Assembly: GCA_012837655.1 (NCBI GenBank)
Contig: DUQT01000246.1
Span: forward strand, 1 to 10,772
Length of the DNA stretch: 10,772 bases
Reading direction: 5' to 3'
DNA from: Actinomyces sp.
GTDB taxonomy: Bacteria; Actinomycetota; Actinomycetes; Actinomycetales; Actinomycetaceae
Both the position numbers and the translations under genes were made by a program. This document shows, in pieces, positions 1 through 7,142 of the stretch. The notes beneath the pieces are model-generated. The model was not told where the DNA came from. It searched no databases and worked only from the letters and a program-made list of their open reading frames with translations. How positions within the stretch are numbered: position 1 is the stretch's first letter; every line of letters starts with the position of its first letter.

Positions 1-953
1 AGCTCTCCCCCAAGGTAGTGAGCGAACTTTCCGCTTCCGACGCTGTGGTTTACCTACACGGGTTCCAAAGTGCGGTTGACGCCGCAGTCGAAGAAGCAGG
101 TCCGAGCCACGTCCTCGACGTCACGGACGCAGCGAAACTAGCCGAGACCGGGGCATCGCACGACCACGATCACGGCGAAGATGCTCACGACCAAGACGAA
201 CATGGCGAGGACGGGCACGACCACGCAGATCACGATGAGCACGCTGATGATGCGCACGATCACGCAGACCATGACGAGGCCGATCACGACGCACATGCCG
301 ACGATACGCATGACGAAGCGGATCACGATGAGCACGCTGATGATGCGCATGACGAGGCCGATCAGGACGCGCATGAAGAACATGCTGAAGATGCCCACGA
401 CCACGATCACGGCGAGGAAGGTCACCACCACGATCTAGATGGCGACCCCCACTTCTGGTTGGACGCGGACCGCATGGCTTCGGTCGCTACCGAGATCGGT
501 AACTTCCTGGGTGAGGTTGACGCCGACAATGCCGCCTTCTACAGGGAAAATGCGCAGAAGGTGTCGACGGAAATGCAGGACCTGGCCGACGAGATGAAGT
601 CCGGTCTGGCTACGTGCAAGCAGGACACGTTCATTGTTTCGCATGAAGCGTTTGGCTACTTGGCTCAGCAGACCGGCCTCAAGCAGGTTGGCGTATCGGG
701 TCTGGATCCGGAGGTTACGCCTTCACCTGAACGCCTAAGCCAGATCTCCGCCCTCGTAAAGGAAACTGACTCAAAGGTGATTTACGCGGAGGCGAATATT
801 TCGCCGAAGGTGATTGAAGTCTTGGCTGATGACCTTGGTATTGAAACAATGATTCTTGATCCGGGCGCGACCCAGAACGATCCGGATATGAACTATGTCG
901 ATATCATGAAGCAGAACCTGGAAAATCTTCGAAAGGGCCTTAACTGCAAGTGA
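1..953 (+). CDS. znuA: Zinc ABC transporter substrate-binding protein ZnuA (5' partial)
   Basis: Extracytoplasmic zinc-binding component of a ZnuABC uptake system (cluster A-I binding-protein family). The reading frame is open through base 3 (codons LSPKVV precede the GTG at 18), so the gene starts upstream of the window; the signal peptide and the first zinc-ligand His are missing. What remains is the rest of the N-terminal lobe, a very long His/Asp/Glu loop (159-434), then DPHFWLD with a conserved ligand His, the linker helix, VSHEAFGYL with another ligand His, and ILDPGA with the C-terminal acidic ligand. Two Cys residues (LATC, and the third-last codon region GLNCK) resemble a pair seen in actinobacterial homologues and could form a disulfide. 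The stop overlaps the znuC start by 4 bases, so the two are probably translationally coupled. The family call is firm; zinc rather than manganese is inferred from the His-rich loop and the adjacent zur gene. Confidence 0.93.
   Translation, partial: LSPKVVSELSASDAVVYLHGFQSAVDAAVEEAGPSHVLDVTDAAKLAETGASHDHDHGEDAHDQDEHGEDGHDHADHDEHADDAHDHADHDEADHDAHADDTHDEADHDEHADDAHDEADQDAHEEHAEDAHDHDHGEEGHHHDLDGDPHFWLDADRMASVATEIGNFLGEVDADNAAFYRENAQKVSTEMQDLADEMKSGLATCKQDTFIVSHEAFGYLAQQTGLKQVGVSGLDPEVTPSPERLSQISALVKETDSKVIYAEANISPKVIEVLADDLGIETMILDPGATQNDPDMNYVDIMKQNLENLRKGLNCK
159..434 (+). repeat. His/Asp/Glu-rich loop of ZnuA with internal DNA repeats
   Basis: About 92 codons encode almost only His, Asp, Glu, Ala and Gly, with roughly 26 His and no Lys or Arg. 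The DNA is a mosaic of direct repeats. A 29-base stretch at 228-256 recurs exactly at 321-349 (offset 93 bases, 31 codons), encoding DHDEHADDAH both times. A 17-base stretch at 270-286 recurs at 348-364 (offset 78). All offsets keep the frame. ZnuA proteins commonly have a charged His-rich loop at this point, thought to bind or sense zinc; the E. coli loop is much shorter as I recall it. The exact repeats suggest recent growth by slippage or unequal recombination. Confidence 0.9.
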
Positions 954-1771
954 GCAAAGGTCACCCAGAGCAACAGCCGCATCCCAGTGATGCGGCTCTT
1001 GCCGTATCTACACACAATCTGCACGTCGCTTACGAAAGCAACGTCATCTTGCACGGCGTGGATGTTGATATCCCCGTCGGGCAGTGCGTTGCGATCACCG
1101 GCGCAAACGGTTCTGGTAAGTCCACGTTCGTGAAAGCGCTCATGGGTTCAGCTCCGGTTACTGCGGGAGACGTCGAGCTACTCGGCGGATCTTCGCGCAA
1201 GAATGCTAAGCGGGGACGTCCAATCGATTGGCGTCGAATCGGCTACGTGCCGCAGCGGCCTGCCACGGGCGCTGGCGTGTCATCTTCATCATTGGAGGTC
1301 GTACGCTCTGGAACGCTTGGGCCGAAGCAGTGGTGGCACCCGGTCGGTTCAAAGAAGCGCGCGCAGGAGGCACTGAAAACGGTTGGGTTGCTTCACCGCC
1401 AAGATGTTCCCCTCCAAGTCCTGTCCGGTGGTCAGCAACAGCGCGTTCGGATCGCCCGCGCGCTCGTGCGTGATCCCGACCTGCTGATTATGGATGAACC
1501 TTTGGCTGGCATCGACCACCACTCTCAGAATAAACTCGCTGAGATCGTTGGACGACTCAAGGACGCGGGAAAGACGATCATCTTGATCCTTCACGAGCTT
1601 GGGCCACTGGAACCCCACTTAGATCGCGCCATCCACATCGCGAACGGTCACGTCGAGTTCGATGGGGATCCAAAGGACCTACCCGGCGTTCACGCGGAGA
1701 ATCACCACCACTATCCTCACCCTGCTGACATGCCGTCTGAAGATAGGTTCATGGGAGGCCAAATTGATTAA
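950..1771 (+). CDS. znuC: Zinc ABC transporter ATP-binding protein ZnuC
   Basis: Cytoplasmic ATPase that powers zinc import through ZnuB; 273 residues. All ABC motifs are visible: Walker A GANGSGKST (residues 51-59), Q-loop PQ (101-102), signature LSGGQQQR (158-165), Walker B LLIMDEP (178-184) and the H-loop His in ILHE (215). The GTG start lies in a GTGA overlap with the znuA stop, with AAAGGG about 12 bases upstream. The C-terminal tail carries HAENHHHYPHP (about residues 248-258), a His cluster outside the conserved ATPase core that could bind metal. The znuB start lies within its last codons. Family and partner assignment are secure from order and motifs; substrate is inferred from context. 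Confidence 0.95.
   Translation: MSKGHPEQQPHPSDAALAVSTHNLHVAYESNVILHGVDVDIPVGQCVAITGANGSGKSTFVKALMGSAPVTAGDVELLGGSSRKNAKRGRPIDWRRIGYVPQRPATGAGVSSSSLEVVRSGTLGPKQWWHPVGSKKRAQEALKTVGLLHRQDVPLQVLSGGQQQRVRIARALVRDPDLLIMDEPLAGIDHHSQNKLAEIVGRLKDAGKTIILILHELGPLEPHLDRAIHIANGHVEFDGDPKDLPGVHAENHHHYPHPADMPSEDRFMGGQID
1753..1758 (+). promoter_or_regulatory. Ribosome binding site fixing the znuB TTG start
   Basis: GGGAGG lies 5 bases before the TTG at 1764, inside the end of znuC. An ATG at 1662 is in frame, but it would overlap znuC by 110 bases and add 34 residues (basic, with a run of Thr) unlike any ZnuB N-terminus I know. The TTG with this site is therefore the better start. An in-frame ATG at 1824 is a weaker alternative. 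Confidence 0.75.
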
Positions 1772-2726
1772 CGCACTTCTACCCCAAGTCGTTTCAACGG
1801 GCCTGGGAGCTGATCTGCTGACCATGTTGCAGTCACCTCTCATGCAGCGCTCGTTCATTGCGGCAATCCTGGTGGGCCTGACCGCGCCCGTTGTTGGCAC
1901 GTACCTGGTTCACCGTCGCCTGGCGATGATGGGTGACGGCATCGGACACATCGCACTGACCGGTGTGGCGCTGGGTTGGCTCGTGGGTTCTTGGATGAAC
2001 CTGGCCGAACCTGAAACCCTGGCCATCCCCGGAGCGTTCGTAATTGCCGTCCTCGGAGCAGTCACGCTTGAAGTCGTTCGCATCTCCGGTAAAACCTCGT
2101 CTGACGTCGCCCTCGCAATGCTGTTTTACGGCGGCATCGCCGGTGGCGTCCTGCTAATCGGATTGGCCGGAGGCACGTCCTCGCAACTGAATTCCTACCT
2201 GTTTGGTTCCATTTCGACGGTAACGACATCGGATATTTGGTCAATCCTGATCCTGGCGGCATTCATCCTGCTGGTCGGTGTTGGTTTGGCGCCCGCGCTG
2301 TATTCGGTTTGTAACGACGAGGAATTCGCGCGTTCAACAGGCCTACCGGTCAATCTTTTGTCGCTCCTAATCGCGCTACTGGCGGCTGCGACTGTAGCCG
2401 TGGCGATGCGAGTTGTCGGCGCGCTACTGGTATCGGCCTTGATGATTGTGCCGGTCGCGATTTCGCAGATTCTGGTGCGCTCATTTAGGTCCACGATGGT
2501 TTTAGCGATGACGATCGGACTGGTCACGACCGTTGTTGGCCTTACGATTACGTACTTCTACAACCTGTCCCCCGGCGCTGCGATTGTCGTGCTCGCAATC
2601 GCGATATACGCGGTGGTTTTCGCACTTCGTCCTATAATCGAACGCGTGCGAGGGCGCCGCAGGGTGAAGGTAAATCCGCTGCAGGTTATGCATCCGGAGC
2701 GCGAGCACATGAAGGTAACAGAATAG
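1764..2726 (+). CDS. znuB: Zinc ABC transporter permease ZnuB
   Basis: Integral membrane permease of the ABC-3 family, which forms the zinc channel and docks with ZnuC; 320 residues from the TTG at 1764. The typical N-terminal block is present: MQRSFIAAILVGL, then GTYLVHRRLAMMGDGIGHIALTGVALG (residues about 45-71). The rest is a series of hydrophobic helices separated by short loops, including AMLFYGG, SYLFGSI and RVVGALLVSALMIVP, all familiar ABC-3 motifs. The cytoplasmic C-terminus is basic (RVRGRRRVKV) and ends in a short charged tail with two His. It overlaps znuC by 8 bases and is followed 12 bases later by zur. Translational coupling to znuC is likely. Confidence 0.93.
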   Translation: MINALLPQVVSTGLGADLLTMLQSPLMQRSFIAAILVGLTAPVVGTYLVHRRLAMMGDGIGHIALTGVALGWLVGSWMNLAEPETLAIPGAFVIAVLGAVTLEVVRISGKTSSDVALAMLFYGGIAGGVLLIGLAGGTSSQLNSYLFGSISTVTTSDIWSILILAAFILLVGVGLAPALYSVCNDEEFARSTGLPVNLLSLLIALLAAATVAVAMRVVGALLVSALMIVPVAISQILVRSFRSTMVLAMTIGLVTTVVGLTITYFYNLSPGAAIVVLAIAIYAVVFALRPIIERVRGRRRVKVNPLQVMHPEREHMKVTE

Positions 2727-2738
2727 GACTCGATAACG

Positions 2739-3149
2739 TTGAGTACTGGTAAACGCAACACTCGTCAGAAACAGGCTGTGATCGACGCGTTGAATGACTC
2801 TGATGAGTTCCGCTCAGCGCAGAAAATCCACCTGGACATGGTTGAAAAGGGCGAAAAGGTTGGGTTGGCGACCGTCTACCGCAACCTGCGTTCGCTTGCT
2901 CAAGATGGCGCGATTGATATGCTGATGGCTCCAGACGGCGAGTCGCTATATCGGCGTTGCGACCTGGACACTCACCATCACCACCTGGTTTGCAGGAACT
3001 GCCTGCGAAGCATCGAGGTGACCGGTAGTGAAATGGAGGAGTTGCTTCACGCGCTCGTGGAGAAGCACGGGTTCACCGAGATTGAGCACTCACTAGAGAT
3101 TTTTGGGATCTGCCCGCAGTGTCAGGCAGATCTAGCTGCGAAGGAGTAG
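2739..3149 (+). CDS. zur: Fur-family zinc uptake regulator Zur
   Basis: DNA-binding repressor of the Fur family; 136 residues, close to the usual length. The N-terminal winged helix includes the recognition helix in GLATVYRNLRSL (residues 42-53). The dimerisation half has YRRC, a run of four His (79-82), CRNC (85-88) and CPQC (125-128); the two CxxC pairs form the structural zinc site typical of this family. Zur rather than Fur or Mur is inferred from its position directly after znuACB. The TTG at 2739 is the only plausible start: the frame is closed by TAG at 2724-2726 and no other start codon follows that stop. AGGA at 2725-2728 is a weak ribosome binding site. As the fourth gene of a zinc-uptake operon it probably represses its own transcription; the operator would lie upstream of the window. 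Confidence 0.93.
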   Translation: MSTGKRNTRQKQAVIDALNDSDEFRSAQKIHLDMVEKGEKVGLATVYRNLRSLAQDGAIDMLMAPDGESLYRRCDLDTHHHHLVCRNCLRSIEVTGSEMEELLHALVEKHGFTEIEHSLEIFGICPQCQADLAAKE

Positions 3150-3151
3150 GA

Positions 3152-3685
3152 ATGCCTGGAGTTCCACAGTGGATTGCGGATGGGCCTTATATTGGCATCG
3201 CTGCCTTCTTGACGATGATTGTGTTCCTCCGCTCCCAGGCAACGTACTGGCTCGCCTGGTTAGGCACCTACGGTTTCCTAGCGACGTCAAAGAATAGTGA
3301 CAAGCCGTGGGTACAGAAGCTTCGCGCATGGCTTGAAGGCGCGTCCGTCCGAAAGGGCGTTGACGCGGTCGAAAAGTGGGGACTCATCATCGTCCCACTG
3401 TCTTTCCTAACCATCGGATTCCAAACGGTCGTGCACGCAGGTGCGGGAGTCCTGCGCCTGCGCTGGTGGCTGTACACACTCGCCGCGATCCCCGGCTATA
3501 TTGCATGGGGCCTGCTTTACGCCGCAATCGGAATCGGCCTGTTCAAGACCGGCCAGGCCGTCACCGTAGGCAAGACTTGGGCTATCGTCGTTTCAACAGT
3601 CTTCGTGATAATGCTTTCGCTATTCATCCTGCAGCGCCGCAACAAGGCCGCAAAGGAACGCGCCACAATCAAGGTCGAAGACTAA
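3152..3685 (+). CDS. Small VTT/DedA-like membrane protein
   Basis: Predicted membrane protein of 177 residues starting at the ATG at 3152, which has AGGAG 5 bases upstream; the longer frame from 3119 would overlap zur. About four hydrophobic segments are visible (residues about 13-26, 77-100, 107-131, 143-160), with a polar loop at 44-75 and a basic C-terminal tail. The block from VEKWGLIIVPLSFL through GVLRLRWWLYTLAAIPGYIAWGLLYAAIG resembles the core of the VTT (SNARE-associated/DedA) domain, whose members move phospholipids or support membrane physiology. It is shorter than usual DedA proteins, and the Pro-Gly-x-Arg type motif is replaced by LTIGFQT. Its start lies 2 bases after the zur stop, so it is co-transcribed with the zinc genes; any role in zinc handling is unproven. 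Confidence 0.7.
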   Translation: MPGVPQWIADGPYIGIAAFLTMIVFLRSQATYWLAWLGTYGFLATSKNSDKPWVQKLRAWLEGASVRKGVDAVEKWGLIIVPLSFLTIGFQTVVHAGAGVLRLRWWLYTLAAIPGYIAWGLLYAAIGIGLFKTGQAVTVGKTWAIVVSTVFVIMLSLFILQRRNKAAKERATIKVED

Positions 3686-3792
3686 GCGTCTACTTCCCTA
3701 CCGTTTGCGGCACCAAGGCGCGCCGGAAACGAAGTCGAAGAACCGATAAGGAACGCGCCGCATTACGGTCTACGAATAGCCGGCTACTTCCC
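3653..3792. repeat. Degenerate direct repeat across the convergent gene ends
   Basis: AAGGAACGCGCC occurs at 3653-3664 and again at 3748-3759. CTACTTCCC occurs at 3690-3698 and again at 3784-3792. The offsets (95 and 94 bases) agree within one base, and the sequence between the anchors is roughly 60% alike by eye. The first copy is the end of the VTT-like gene and its stop; the second covers the non-coding gap and runs into the last codons of uppS. A third, weaker copy may lie near 3716-3750. It looks like an old tandem duplication. Confidence 0.4.
3702..3731. terminator. Imperfect hairpin between convergent operons
   Basis: CGTTTGCGGC (3702-3711) and GCCGGAAACG (3722-3731) form a 10-base inverted repeat with one mismatch and a 10-base loop. 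It lies in the 98-base gap between the VTT-like gene and uppS, which converge, so a shared terminator would make sense. No T-run follows on either strand, so it is not a canonical intrinsic terminator. Confidence 0.35.
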
Positions 3793-4551
3793 CGCCACCT
3801 TTTCGATTGCGCCGCCAAAGCGACGCTCCCGCCCGGTGTAGGCGAGGATGTCGTCCCACAGTTCTTCGCGATTGTATTCCGGCCAGGCAACCGGGTTGAA
3901 CGCGAACTCAGCGTAGGCGCACTGCCATAGTAGGAAGTTCGAAATCCGCTGCTCCCCGCCCGTGCGGATCAGCAAATCCACATCTGGAGAATCCGGCGCG
4001 TACAACCTTCGGCGCACCGCGTCTTCCGTGATGCCTTTCGCTGTGAGTTCGCCAGCGGCGACCTCGCCGGCAATCTGTCTAACGGCATCGGTGATTTCGG
4101 CGCGGCCCCCGTAATTGACGGCCATGTTGAAGTGCAGTTTCTCGTTTTCGCGGGTTAGTTTTTCGGCCGCCTGCAGTTCGTTTATGACGGATTTCCACAG
4201 ACGAGGGCGCCTGCCCCACCAGTGAATCCTGACGCCCCACTCGTTTAGTTGGTCGCGCCGACGACGTAGCACTTCGCGGGAATACCCCATTAGGAAGCGG
4301 ACCTCTTTGGGTGAGCGCTTCCAGTTCTCCGTCGAAAAGGCGTACACGGTGAGGTGCTTGACTCCGATTTCAAGCGCGCCCGCGATCGTGTCCATGAGTG
4401 CTTCCTCGCCGGCGCGATGCCCCTCGGTTCGAGGTAGGCCGCGCGCATTCGCCCACCGCCCGTTGCCGTCCATGATGATCGCAACGTGGCGAGGAACTCC
4501 CGCGATTTGCGGGGCTTTCGAAGAGTGTTCTCCGGGTCCGGGCGTGCTCAT
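3784..4551 (-). CDS. uppS: Isoprenyl transferase (undecaprenyl/decaprenyl diphosphate synthase)
   Basis: cis-Prenyltransferase that extends an allylic diphosphate with isopentenyl diphosphate to make the lipid carrier for peptidoglycan and other wall polymers; 255 residues. Signature motifs are present: IIMDGNGRWA with catalytic Asp28, LPRTEGHRAG, YAFSTENWKRS (about 70-80), FNMAVNYGGR (141-150), and LLIRTGGEQRISNFLLWQ (193-210) followed by the metal-binding Glu in YAEFAF (215). The ATG has GGAGG on the minus strand at 4556-4560. It follows recO by 24 bases, so the two are probably one transcript. In mycobacteria the homologue at this locus makes decaprenyl diphosphate; the chain length here cannot be read from the sequence. 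Confidence 0.96.
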   Translation of the reverse strand: MSTPGPGEHSSKAPQIAGVPRHVAIIMDGNGRWANARGLPRTEGHRAGEEALMDTIAGALEIGVKHLTVYAFSTENWKRSPKEVRFLMGYSREVLRRRRDQLNEWGVRIHWWGRRPRLWKSVINELQAAEKLTRENEKLHFNMAVNYGGRAEITDAVRQIAGEVAAGELTAKGITEDAVRRRLYAPDSPDVDLLIRTGGEQRISNFLLWQCAYAEFAFNPVAWPEYNREELWDDILAYTGRERRFGGAIEKVAGK

Positions 4552-4575
4552 GTGTCCTCCGATGTTTGGATGAAC

Positions 4576-5304
4576 CTAGTTTCGCGAGCTAATCAAACTG
4601 TACGACTTAATTCTGCGCTCAATGTGCCATTGCACCCATGCAGCCACCAGGCCGGATGCCTCTCGGCGTGCAAAGTCTTCCGCGACGTCCGCGCTACCCC
4701 AGTCACCGGACAGCAAGTCACCCAACAGGCCCATTGCTTCACGCGATGGCGCCAGCGATCCCGGCGGCCGGCACGTATCGCATACGGCACCTCCCGCAGA
4801 CACGTTAAACCCGGAGCACGGTCCCGGCCTTCCACACACCGCGCAGTCCCAAAATGACGGCGCCCAACCAGACATTGCGATTGCGCGCAAGATAAAGGAA
4901 TTCATTACGAGGTCGGGCTTGTGTCGCCTATTTGCCAGCGCGTGCAGAGCGCCCAATAGGAGCAGGTACATCGGCGGATGGGATTCTTCCTCCGACAGCT
5001 TCTCCGCAATCTCAACCATCACATTGGCACGCGTGTACAGGTCGTAGTCTTGCGCAATCTGAAGCCCATATGGGCGAAGCGTCTGCACCTGCGTCAGAAT
5101 ATCTAAGCTGCGTCCCTGATAAAACTGGGCATCCACAACCGTGAATGGTTCCAGCCTTGCACCAAATTTCGAGGACGTGCGTCGGATGCCTTTAGCGACA
5201 ACTCGTTTAAGGCCGTTGTTTCTAGTCAAAGTCGTGATGATGCGGTCGGCTTCGCCCAACTTTTGTGTACGTAGCACTATTGCTTCATCCCGATAACTTT
5301 TCAC
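4576..5304 (-). CDS. recO: DNA repair protein RecO
   Basis: RecF-pathway recombination mediator that binds single-stranded DNA and helps load RecA; 242 residues from the GTG at 5302-5304. The start is chosen because VKSYRDEAIVLRTQKLGEADRI matches the standard RecO N-terminus (OB fold, to about residue 80). The helical C-terminal part holds a zinc site with CAVC (154-157) and CDTC (175-178), plus an extra Cys at 163. The frame stays open 51 codons further upstream to 5457, but that stretch lies over the leuA terminator and leuA 3' end and looks like chance. The ribosome binding site is weak (TGGAA about 10 bases upstream). With the terminator just before it, low expression is expected. Confidence 0.92.
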   Translation of the reverse strand: MKSYRDEAIVLRTQKLGEADRIITTLTRNNGLKRVVAKGIRRTSSKFGARLEPFTVVDAQFYQGRSLDILTQVQTLRPYGLQIAQDYDLYTRANVMVEIAEKLSEEESHPPMYLLLLGALHALANRRHKPDLVMNSFILRAIAMSGWAPSFWDCAVCGRPGPCSGFNVSAGGAVCDTCRPPGSLAPSREAMGLLGDLLSGDWGSADVAEDFARREASGLVAAWVQWHIERRIKSYSLISSRN

Positions 5305-5320
5305 ACCCGTATTGTTCCAC

Positions 5321-5356
5321 AAGAAACCGGGCGAGGCTTCAGATGCCTCGCCCGGT
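5321..5356 (-). terminator. Intrinsic terminator after leuA
   Basis: On the minus strand a perfect 12-base stem (arms 5345-5356 and 5326-5337, core CCGGGCGAGGC) with a 7-base loop is followed by TTTCTT (5326-5321). It starts 19 bases after the leuA stop. The stem is strongly GC-rich and the T-tract is short but present, as expected for rho-independent termination of leuA. Its 3' edge is about 17 bases from the recO start codon. Confidence 0.85.
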
Positions 5357-5375
5357 CGTGTCGCTTGTGTTGCGC

Positions 5376-7136
5376 CTAGCGAAGTGCGCGGTTCATTGCA
5401 GACAGTACCGCCAGGATCGTTGATTGTGTGATTGAGGGGTGGATGCCCACTCCCCACACGATCTGTCCTTCCACTACGGCTTCAATGTAGGCCGCAGCCT
5501 TAGCATCGCCGCCCTGACCCATTGCGTGTTCCGCGTAGTCGAGGATGCGAACATCAACACCCAGGTCGTTCATTCCGTTGACGAAGGCATCGACAGGGCC
5601 GTTACCAGATGCGTCGACGTGCACGGCCTCGCCGTTTCTATGAACGTCGATTGCGAGTCGGACGCTGTCGTTGTCTTCGTCGTGGGAAACGATTTTCGCG
5701 CGGTCAAGCGAGAACTCGCCCCACGGCGTGAGTCCTTCCGCAAACGATGCGGGTAGGTACTCATCGGCAAAGACTGTCCACAGGCTCTTCGCGTCGATCT
5801 CGCCACCGAAGGTGTCGGTGTGGCGCTTAACGACCTGGGAGAACTCGATTTGCAGGCGTCGCGGCAGATCCAGGTTGTGTGCGGTCTGCATCAGGTAGGA
5901 CACGCCGCCCTTGCCGGACTGCGAGTTCACGCGGACAACCGCTTCGTAATCGCGACCAACGTCGTGCGGATCGATCGGCAGGTATGGCAACTCCCACGGG
6001 ACCGCGTTCTCGTCGCCACCGGCGGCCTTGACCTTCTTCGCACGAGCTTCGAAGCCCTTCTTGATCGCATCCTGGTGAGATCCAGAAAACGACGTGTACA
6101 CGAGGTCCCCCACGTACGGTTGGCGTGGCGGCGTCGGCATTTGGGTGCAGTGTTCGACTGTCCTGCGCACCTCGTCAATGTTTGAAAGGTCAATTTCAGG
6201 GTCAACGCCCTGCGAAAACATGTTCAGGCCCAGCGTAATCAGGTCCACGTTTCCGGTGCGCTCGCCCTGTCCAAGCAGGCAACCTTCAACGCGGTCTGCA
6301 CCAGCCATAATGGCGAGTTCTGCGGTTGCAACACCGGTCCCCCGGTCGTTGTGGGGATGGACTGAAAGTGCGATGTATTCGCGGCGCGACAGGTTCCGAG
6401 ACATCCACTCAATCTGGTCAGCGTAAATGTTCGGCGTTGCACGCTCTACCGTGGCCGGCAGGTTAAGAATGATTTCGCGGTCTTCGTCAGGCTGCCAAAT
6501 ATCCATGACAGCTTCAGAAATTTCGAGGGCGAAGTCCAGCTCTGTATCCACAAAGATTTCGGGTGAGTATTGGAACCCGAAAATGGTGTCGTCGCCGAGG
6601 ATCTTCTCAGCATGGTCCATCACTTCGCGCGTTCCGGTGACAGCCAGGTCAATGGTGGAAGCCTTGTCGTTGCGGAACACGATGTCGCGGAATACGGGCG
6701 CTGTAGCGTTGTAGAGGTGGACGTTGGCCCTGTGGAAGCCCTCCAGGGCTTCCACTGTGCGGTGAATGATTTCAGTTCGTGACTGGGTTAGCACCGACAC
6801 GGTAACGTCTTCGGGAACGGCCTCATCATCAATCAGAGAACGAACGAAGTCGTAATCAGTTTGGGAGGCTGCGGGGAACCCGATTTCGATTTCCTTGTAC
6901 CCCATTCGGACCAGCAGATCAAACATTTCGCGTTTGCGCTTAGGGTCCATCGGTTCGATAAGAGCCTGGTTTCCATCGCGTAGATCTGTTGATAGCCAAC
7001 GAGGAGCGCGCGTGATCCTGTTATTAGGCCACTGGCGGTCAGGCAACGAAACAGGGTTTGTTTCTAGGAAGGGACGGTACTTTGCGACCGGCATGTTGGA
7101 AGGTTGTTGCGCTGAAATTCGCGGTTGTGTCCGCAT
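5376..7136 (-). CDS. leuA: 2-isopropylmalate synthase LeuA (type 2)
   Basis: First committed enzyme of leucine synthesis, condensing acetyl-CoA with 2-oxoisovalerate; 586 residues, the size of the long actinobacterial LeuA. The N-terminal DRE-TIM barrel shows STDLRDGNQAL (49-59) with the catalytic Arg-Asp, EIGFPAASQTD (84-94), and SVHPHNDRGTGVA (258-270) with the metal-binding His pair, then LGQGERTGNVD (288-298). The last about 115 residues form the leucine-binding regulatory domain (ASGNGPVDAF, about 509-518), so feedback inhibition by leucine is expected from the family. The ATG at 7136 has AGGAG 6 bases upstream; an internal ATG at 7094 is less likely. A leader peptide and RNA structures precede it and an intrinsic terminator follows it, marking a single-gene unit between era and recO. 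Confidence 0.97.
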   Translation of the reverse strand: MRTQPRISAQQPSNMPVAKYRPFLETNPVSLPDRQWPNNRITRAPRWLSTDLRDGNQALIEPMDPKRKREMFDLLVRMGYKEIEIGFPAASQTDYDFVRSLIDDEAVPEDVTVSVLTQSRTEIIHRTVEALEGFHRANVHLYNATAPVFRDIVFRNDKASTIDLAVTGTREVMDHAEKILGDDTIFGFQYSPEIFVDTELDFALEISEAVMDIWQPDEDREIILNLPATVERATPNIYADQIEWMSRNLSRREYIALSVHPHNDRGTGVATAELAIMAGADRVEGCLLGQGERTGNVDLITLGLNMFSQGVDPEIDLSNIDEVRRTVEHCTQMPTPPRQPYVGDLVYTSFSGSHQDAIKKGFEARAKKVKAAGGDENAVPWELPYLPIDPHDVGRDYEAVVRVNSQSGKGGVSYLMQTAHNLDLPRRLQIEFSQVVKRHTDTFGGEIDAKSLWTVFADEYLPASFAEGLTPWGEFSLDRAKIVSHDEDNDSVRLAIDVHRNGEAVHVDASGNGPVDAFVNGMNDLGVDVRILDYAEHAMGQGGDAKAAAYIEAVVEGQIVWGVGIHPSITQSTILAVLSAMNRALR

Positions 7137-7142
7137 CGTTTT

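Noticed and set aside
138..431. Antisense frame encoding a hydrophobic, Val-rich 97-residue protein opposite znuA
   Set aside because: His and Asp codons (CAC, GAC) read as Val (GTG, GTC) on the other strand, so the hydrophobicity follows from the His-rich loop; it has no independent support.
1662..1763. Longer znuB start at the ATG at 1662
   Set aside because: It would overlap znuC by 110 bases and add an unfamiliar basic, Thr-rich segment; the TTG at 1764 has GGGAGG at ideal spacing.
2728..2744. Imperfect palindrome around the zur start as a possible Zur operator
   Set aside because: Only the outer ACTC/GAGT and one or two inner positions are symmetric, and it overlaps the start codon within an operon; it does not resemble an AT-rich Zur box.
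3376..3930. Plus-strand frame of 184 codons overlapping the VTT gene and uppS end
   Set aside because: It runs across the end of one conserved gene out of frame and antisense to another, is rich in Arg and Pro as shadow frames are, and has no recognisable domain.
5305..5457. 51-codon N-terminal extension of recO from the ATG at 5457
   Set aside because: It covers the leuA 3' end and the terminator stem, whose palindrome it would translate, and RecO proteins normally begin at the YRDEAIVL region just after the GTG at 5304.
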